Shown here piece after piece: positions 60,198-64,000 of a stretch of DNA of 64,000 nt. Under the pieces are notes generated by a model. It was not told the DNA's origin. It made no database searches and saw only the letters and a list, made by a program, of their open reading frames with translations. Positions within the stretch are counted from its first letter, which is position 1. Each line of letters starts with the position of its first letter. Source of the DNA: Desulforamulus ferrireducens (lineage in GTDB: Bacteria; Bacillota; Desulfotomaculia; Desulfotomaculales; Desulfotomaculaceae); the NCBI RefSeq assembly GCF_002005145.1, contig NZ_CP019698.1, forward strand, positions 496,001-560,000. Reading direction: 5' to 3'. The translations under genes were made by a program, and so were the position numbers.

Positions 60198-60230
60198 AAT
60201 AAGTGCCGCAAAACCGTAGTTATGCGACAC
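60192..60230 (-). terminator. Terminator of the thioredoxin operon
   Basis: On the minus strand GTGTCGCA pairs with TGCGGCAC (one G-U pair), followed by TTATTTTTTT. The tail overlaps the end of the repeat array. Confidence 0.8.
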
Positions 60231-60239
60231 TCCTGTCAA

Positions 60240-60548
60240 CTAGCTCAGCATTTGAATAATTTTAGGCTTTTGTTGCAGACCTTTTACTCTTTCTACCTCT
60301 TTACCATCCTTGAAAACGATCATGGTGGGATAACTGGAAACAGCATATTTTTCTAAAATATCTTTGTTCTCATCGAAGTCGATGGTGACAATTTCTACGT
60401 CATCCACAACTTTAGCTACGTCATTGAGCACAAATTTTAGCATTTTGCAAGGGCCGCAGGTTTTGGAATAGAACTTAACCAGAACCTTTCCTGTACTAAT
60501 CACCTGTTCTAATTCTGCACCATTAATTTCTCTAACTGTTGCAGGCAT
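60240..60548 (-). CDS. trxA: Thioredoxin
   Basis: 102 aa. Standard active site KTCGPCK, cis-Pro in VSSYPTMIVF and the usual length. Reduces protein disulfides in the cytoplasm, recycled by the thioredoxin reductase encoded 20 bp upstream. It differs from the two atypical thioredoxin-like proteins at 10392 and 18042, which lack the Gly-Pro pair. Confidence 0.92.
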   Translation of the reverse strand: MPATVREINGAELEQVISTGKVLVKFYSKTCGPCKMLKFVLNDVAKVVDDVEIVTIDFDENKDILEKYAVSSYPTMIVFKDGKEVERVKGLQQKPKIIQMLS

Positions 60549-60568
60549 GTTATTTCACTCCTTAAATT

Positions 60569-61483
60569 CTATTTTAATTTTTCTACATACTTGGCTACAG
60601 ATTGGGCAGCAATGGCGCCATCACTGCAAGCGGTGATAACCTGTCTGAGATGCTTACTGGTAATATCACCGGCACCATAAATACCAGGTACTTTGGTGGC
60701 CATAAAGGCATCTGTTTCAATATATCCATAATCATTTAAAATACCTAAGCCCTTAAAGGCCTGGGCAGTTGGCTCTAGGCCAATATACTCAAAGGCGCCA
60801 TCGGCTTGAACAACCAGTTCTTCGCCAGTTTGCGTAGATTTTGCTCTAAGTCCCTCAAATTTCTCAGTGCCTAAGAATTCCAGGATATCGTAGTATTCAT
60901 AAATTTTCACATTGGGCAGAGCTCTTAGCTTATCGCAAGCCATAGGATCTGCGGTTAGATTAAATAAAGTAACAACGGTTACTTCCTCCGCCAGACCGGC
61001 TAAATAAATGGCTTCCTCCACAGCAGAGTTGCCGCCGCCAATGACAATAACCTTTTTATCGCGATAATGGGGACCATCGCAAATGGCGCACCAACTGATG
61101 CTGGTACCGGCAAAATCTAATTCCTTAGCGACCCCTAACATTCTAGGTTTGGTGCCGGTGGCGATAATGACTGCCTTGGCAGTAAAGGTTTGTCCCTCTT
61201 CACATACCAACCTTTTCAAGTTATCTGCTTCCTGTATCTCCGTTACTGTGCCGTAATCAAAAGTTACCCCCAATTCCTGGGTGTGTTCAAACATTTTAAT
61301 TGCTAATTCTGCACCATTGATAGTTCCCATACCGGTATAGTTTTGAATCTCGAAGGTATTGACAATTTGGCCACCGGGAGCCAGCTTATCTAAAAGTAAT
61401 ACCTGTAAATTAGCCCTGGCTGCATAGATTGCCGCTGTCATGCCGGCAGGGCCAGCGCCGATAATAGCCACATCATAAATCAT
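60569..61483 (-). CDS. trxB: Thioredoxin reductase
   Basis: 304 aa, the normal length. FAD loop GAGPAGMTAAIYAARA, redox-active pair CAIC in SWCAICDGPHY, NADPH loop GGGNSAVEEAIYLA and C-terminal GIYGAGDITSKHLRQV are present. Forms an operon with trxA and lies downstream of the sulfotransferase gene behind a hairpin at 61512. Likely housekeeping but may also serve the sulfotransferase. Confidence 0.93.
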   Translation of the reverse strand: MIYDVAIIGAGPAGMTAAIYAARANLQVLLLDKLAPGGQIVNTFEIQNYTGMGTINGAELAIKMFEHTQELGVTFDYGTVTEIQEADNLKRLVCEEGQTFTAKAVIIATGTKPRMLGVAKELDFAGTSISWCAICDGPHYRDKKVIVIGGGNSAVEEAIYLAGLAEEVTVVTLFNLTADPMACDKLRALPNVKIYEYYDILEFLGTEKFEGLRAKSTQTGEELVVQADGAFEYIGLEPTAQAFKGLGILNDYGYIETDAFMATKVPGIYGAGDITSKHLRQVITACSDGAIAAQSVAKYVEKLK

Positions 61484-61511
61484 CCGTATCCCTCCTGAAA
61501 ATTAGGTGATA

Positions 61512-61544
61512 GAAAAAGCACTAAGTAGTGCTTAGCGCTTTTTC
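61512..61544 (-). terminator. Terminator between sulfotransferase and trxB genes
   Basis: A 14-nt stem with one mismatch (61512-61525 with 61531-61544) and a TTTTTC tail on the minus strand. It leaves 28 bp for the trxB ribosome site, so partial readthrough is possible. Confidence 0.65.
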
Positions 61545-61566
61545 TTTATCTCACAGTGAGCCATGC

Positions 61567-63423
61567 TTACAATTGGATGGTTACCCCGGTGTCATACTTG
61601 TAGTCATCAATAATCAGAGACACTTTAAACTCACCGGACAAGCCTTCGGTGCTAATGGGGAATTCTACGGCACGATCATCACTTTCTTGGAAGGTACCTA
61701 CACACATTGCCAGGAAGGGACGTTTGGTTGTTGGTATGAAGTAACTATGGGTGGTTTCACCCTCCAGTTGTAACATGACCAACTGACCCTTCTCAAAGGA
61801 TGCCTTAAAGACAAGTCGATCAACTTCCTGGCCAATTCTCACATTATATTTTTCGGGAATTGTATCCCCTGGCATGGTGGGCGGTATAGTGGTAAATTCT
61901 TCGGTAACCCCCAGAGTGCCTAAGAGTTTGCCTTTACCCCAGGTTAATACATCTTCCTCACAATATAACTTTAGTTTTTCAGCACGGTAGTAGTTACCGG
62001 GTAGATGCATTTCGTACATTACCACGTCATCTTTAAGCTCTACAGTGATGGAGTTTAATTCTACGAAGTTTTCATCATCCAGCACCGGTGGTGCATCACA
62101 CCACTCGCCATTCTTCTTGCCAATACCACCGGAGTGTACCATATAATGGCCTTCACCGTAGTATTCTACGTTACTGATATAGCAAGAGAAGAATTCTGCT
62201 CCTCTTTCTTTACCATATTGCCAAACCTGTTCAATCTCCATCTTTTCAGTATCGATTCTGTATCTGACCCCACGGGTGAAGTTATCCTTGGCAGGTACAT
62301 ATTTTTCCTTAACCTTTGCCCGGAAGTGACCGTTATCCAAGCACATGATGTCGCCATTGGGGCAGACGATACAAGCGTGTTGCTCATATTGCCAGTCAAA
62401 TTCACCTTCGCCCACTGGTTTAAAGAAGTACTTATCAACTAATTCTTGAGGCCAGCCTTCGGGGTCACCAATTATCCAGTTTAATTCGCCGGTATCAAAG
62501 TCAATGTTGATAATAGCGTCCTGGTGACGTCCTGATAAAGTTAAAGAATTAGTCTTTTTATCATACCAAACAGCATTGTTGTGGAACCAGTCATGGGGAT
62601 CCTGGCTGCCAGAACCGCCTACATCTTGCGGCAGTACCTTTTTGTAATCCCATTTTTTAAGTATTTGACCGGTTTGGCGATCCACCAGTACACACATATC
62701 TTCCACTGTGCCACTGGACAGATCCTGGGTTAGCATAAGCAGGTTACCATCTTCCATTTCAAACTGGTCGTGGTGAAAACCGTCGGGTAAGCGGAATTCG
62801 TTATAGATTTTGCCAATCATGCCCAACTCAAAGGCACCGGTTACATGGTAGGGCGGGGCAACCAGGCGGTGTGTTCCGATTAATAAGCGACCATTTCTCA
62901 GTCTCTTGATATCCCAGCAAAATCCCATGGGGCTATACCAGCGCACGTCACCTTTGTAATCATAGCCTGCCACAAGAGCGTTAGAGGTGGGACTAACAAA
63001 CATAATGTTGTCGCCAAAGTATTCGCTGGTGGTTTCAATTTTGGTTACTTTTTTAACGCCGGCTGGGGCTGCTTCTGTTTGGATGTTGATAACATTGCTT
63101 TCACCGGTGGATAATACCAATTCCACTTGGTTATTGTAATCAGCGTAGAGACCATAAACAGGAATGCTGTGTTCAGTGGTTGCGGGGAAGGTAAAGCTGA
63201 TGTCGCCAGCCTTTTCTTTACCTTTAACAGTGATGGTTACTGCCACAGGTTCTGTGGTTTTGAACATGACTAAGGCAGTTAATGGGGCAATGAGGTAAGG
63301 ATTCAATTTTACATATGGGTTCTGGAAGGTATATTCGCCCTTTTGATACTCTGCTAAAAAAGCTTGTTCTGCCTGGTACTGTTGATCAATCAAGTGCTCA
63401 AATTTTTTAAATTTGACAGACAT
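61567..63423 (-). CDS. Aryl-sulfate sulfotransferase-like protein (cytoplasmic)
   Basis: 618 aa from ATG at 63423 with GGGGGG; the open frame to 63465 has no ribosome site. Beta-propeller of the AssT family: DPHDWFHNNAVWYD, LSGRHQDAIINID and YEQHACIVCPNGDIMCLDNGH carry the His/Arg/Asn residues that in E. coli AssT handle the sulfate and form the sulfo-histidine intermediate. It would move sulfate between phenols without PAPS. Unlike enteric AssT there is no signal peptide, and trxB/trxA rather than dsbL/dsbI follow. Export by another route is possible but not visible. Confidence 0.8.
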   Translation of the reverse strand: MSVKFKKFEHLIDQQYQAEQAFLAEYQKGEYTFQNPYVKLNPYLIAPLTALVMFKTTEPVAVTITVKGKEKAGDISFTFPATTEHSIPVYGLYADYNNQVELVLSTGESNVINIQTEAAPAGVKKVTKIETTSEYFGDNIMFVSPTSNALVAGYDYKGDVRWYSPMGFCWDIKRLRNGRLLIGTHRLVAPPYHVTGAFELGMIGKIYNEFRLPDGFHHDQFEMEDGNLLMLTQDLSSGTVEDMCVLVDRQTGQILKKWDYKKVLPQDVGGSGSQDPHDWFHNNAVWYDKKTNSLTLSGRHQDAIINIDFDTGELNWIIGDPEGWPQELVDKYFFKPVGEGEFDWQYEQHACIVCPNGDIMCLDNGHFRAKVKEKYVPAKDNFTRGVRYRIDTEKMEIEQVWQYGKERGAEFFSCYISNVEYYGEGHYMVHSGGIGKKNGEWCDAPPVLDDENFVELNSITVELKDDVVMYEMHLPGNYYRAEKLKLYCEEDVLTWGKGKLLGTLGVTEEFTTIPPTMPGDTIPEKYNVRIGQEVDRLVFKASFEKGQLVMLQLEGETTHSYFIPTTKRPFLAMCVGTFQESDDRAVEFPISTEGLSGEFKVSLIIDDYKYDTGVTIQL

Positions 63424-63888
63424 GTTTTTCCCCCCGTTGATTATTGTTAACTTATTCACATCCAATTGCCTGATTAAGTTAATTGGATTATAACTAATTG
63501 AGAGGTGGTGAGATGGTAGTCCAAATTACCTGAGCGATAAAATTTTCACAAAGCCCTTTGCCAAGATTTGCAATGTGAATTTGGTTTATTACTTAGCAAG
63601 ATATATTGTGAAGCTTGGCCATAGGCAACTACAGGCCTGTAGGGTTTTCCCAGGCTATTGTATGCCTTTTCACAACTCAAGGTATAAAAATGCTGGTTCT
63701 TAGTGTTTTACTAGTAAAAAGTATAGTATATATAGGCCAACAGCCTTTGTAGTTCAGACTACAATTAAATAAAAAATGTCGGGCCCTTGACAAAAAGAGA
63801 CTGTTCCCAGGGGAACACCTAATATGTTCCTGGGAACAGTCTCTTTTAAATATTTATATTATAGAAATGTACCGGGAAAAGGTTGGTA
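63424..63888 (-). promoter_or_regulatory. 465-bp upstream region of the sulfotransferase gene
   Basis: Non-coding. Contains a perfect 14-bp palindrome TTTTACTAGTAAAA (63706-63719), an inverted repeat TTGTAGT/ACTACAA (63747-63764), and a foldable stretch (about 63609-63677) closed by GTGAA/TTCAC. It ends with a long terminator (63793-63847). Operators are likely, but no promoter is convincing. Confidence 0.35.
63793..63847. terminator. Long bidirectional terminator
   Basis: A 23-bp stem with a 2-nt bulge (AAAAGAGACTGTTCCCAG outermost), flanked by A-run and T-run. Confidence 0.85.
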
Positions 63889-64000
63889 CTATCCTCTGGT
63901 AAGCTTTAAAAGGATGACGGGTGTTGCTTCGGTCTCCTTAACCTTTTCCTCATCATTACCGAAGACCGGTTGAGTAAATAAAAAGCTGCAGAGGAATAGT
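63889..64000 (-). CDS. C-terminal fragment of an unidentified protein (cut by window edge)
   Basis: An open frame enters from the right edge and stops at TAG (63891-63889). The readable part is about 36 residues: FLCSFLFTQPVFG, hydrophobic, then an acidic stretch and VILLKLTRG. It may be a very short secreted protein or the tail of a longer one. The terminator at 63793 is correctly placed for it. No family can be named. Confidence 0.4.
   Translation of the reverse strand, partial: LFLCSFLFTQPVFGNDEEKVKETEATPVILLKLTRG

Larger units (their letters stand above)
59832..60239. other. 408-bp intergenic region with repeat array
   Basis: Contains the promoter side of the U32 operon, the GGCC-rich inverted repeat array (59942-60197), a central 85-bp spacer and the thioredoxin terminator. 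No ORF here looks real. Confidence 0.6.

Noticed and set aside
31126-60230. Family of terminators sharing GAGTGYCGCA (31126, 34487, 60203) as a mobile repeat
   Set aside because: Similarity is limited to about 10 bases of stem and each works as an ordinary terminator; not enough for a repeat family.

Overview
The window looks like chromosome of a spore-forming, anaerobic, low-to-moderate GC Firmicute of the Desulfotomaculum/Desulforamulus (Peptococcaceae) type. The pointers are a YhcN/YlaJ sporulation lipoprotein, Firmicute signal-transduction and ABC-F genes with GGAGG ribosome sites, a TM1266-type hydrogenase regulator, a siroheme reductase, and a Desulfovibrio-like molybdenum hydroxylase (Mop) cluster. 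The taxonomic call is inference; no rRNA is present.

Layout. 1-5.9 kb: secreted/sporulation proteins, an ORF-less group II intron, an Fe-S flavoprotein and a divergent pair of KAS III enzymes, one with no catalytic residues. 6.2-14 kb: PAS histidine kinase, small siroheme reductase, FAD oxidoreductase, a thioredoxin-like protein, a chemoreceptor and a LysR regulator, then a second identical copy of the intron. 15-19.6 kb: phosphodiesterase, EamA transporter, thioredoxin-like protein and a thioredoxin reductase fused to a Cys-less thioredoxin domain. 19.7-36.4 kb: TM1266 regulator behind a structured leader, lipoprotein, HD protein, MarR plus a heterodimeric ABC exporter, an ABC-F gene behind an attenuator with a 7-codon leader peptide, an MFS pump, a frameshifted TipA-like regulator, SLH protein, chemoreceptor and a MarR/MATE operon.

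36.7-54.4 kb is the most coherent region. It is a molybdenum/tungsten island with five Moco-type riboswitches: one before tupA (tungstate uptake), one before a 107-aa unknown protein, one before a MoeA-like gene plus mop, and two in tandem before a 131-aa unknown protein plus a P5C-type aldehyde dehydrogenase. Mop is followed by a tightly packed series: FAD/Fe-S dicluster protein, Zn/Fe-S ribbon protein, methyltransferase, C-GCAxxG-C-C protein, radical SAM enzyme, AMP-dependent CoA ligase, XdhC, a MobA-like/HD fusion and a histidine phosphatase. XdhC and the nucleotidyltransferase fit sulfuration and CMP-loading of the Mop cofactor. The methyltransferase, radical SAM and CoA-ligase steps have no assigned role and are the best candidate for an undescribed system.

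54.5-64 kb: DUF3189 and DUF4342 proteins, an OmpR-type two-component system, a paired U32-peptidase-like operon, a GGCC-rich inverted repeat array, and a thioredoxin/thioredoxin reductase pair downstream of a cytoplasmic aryl-sulfate sulfotransferase. No tRNA, rRNA, CRISPR array, transposase or phage gene was recognised. All homology calls are from reading motifs; none was checked against a database.
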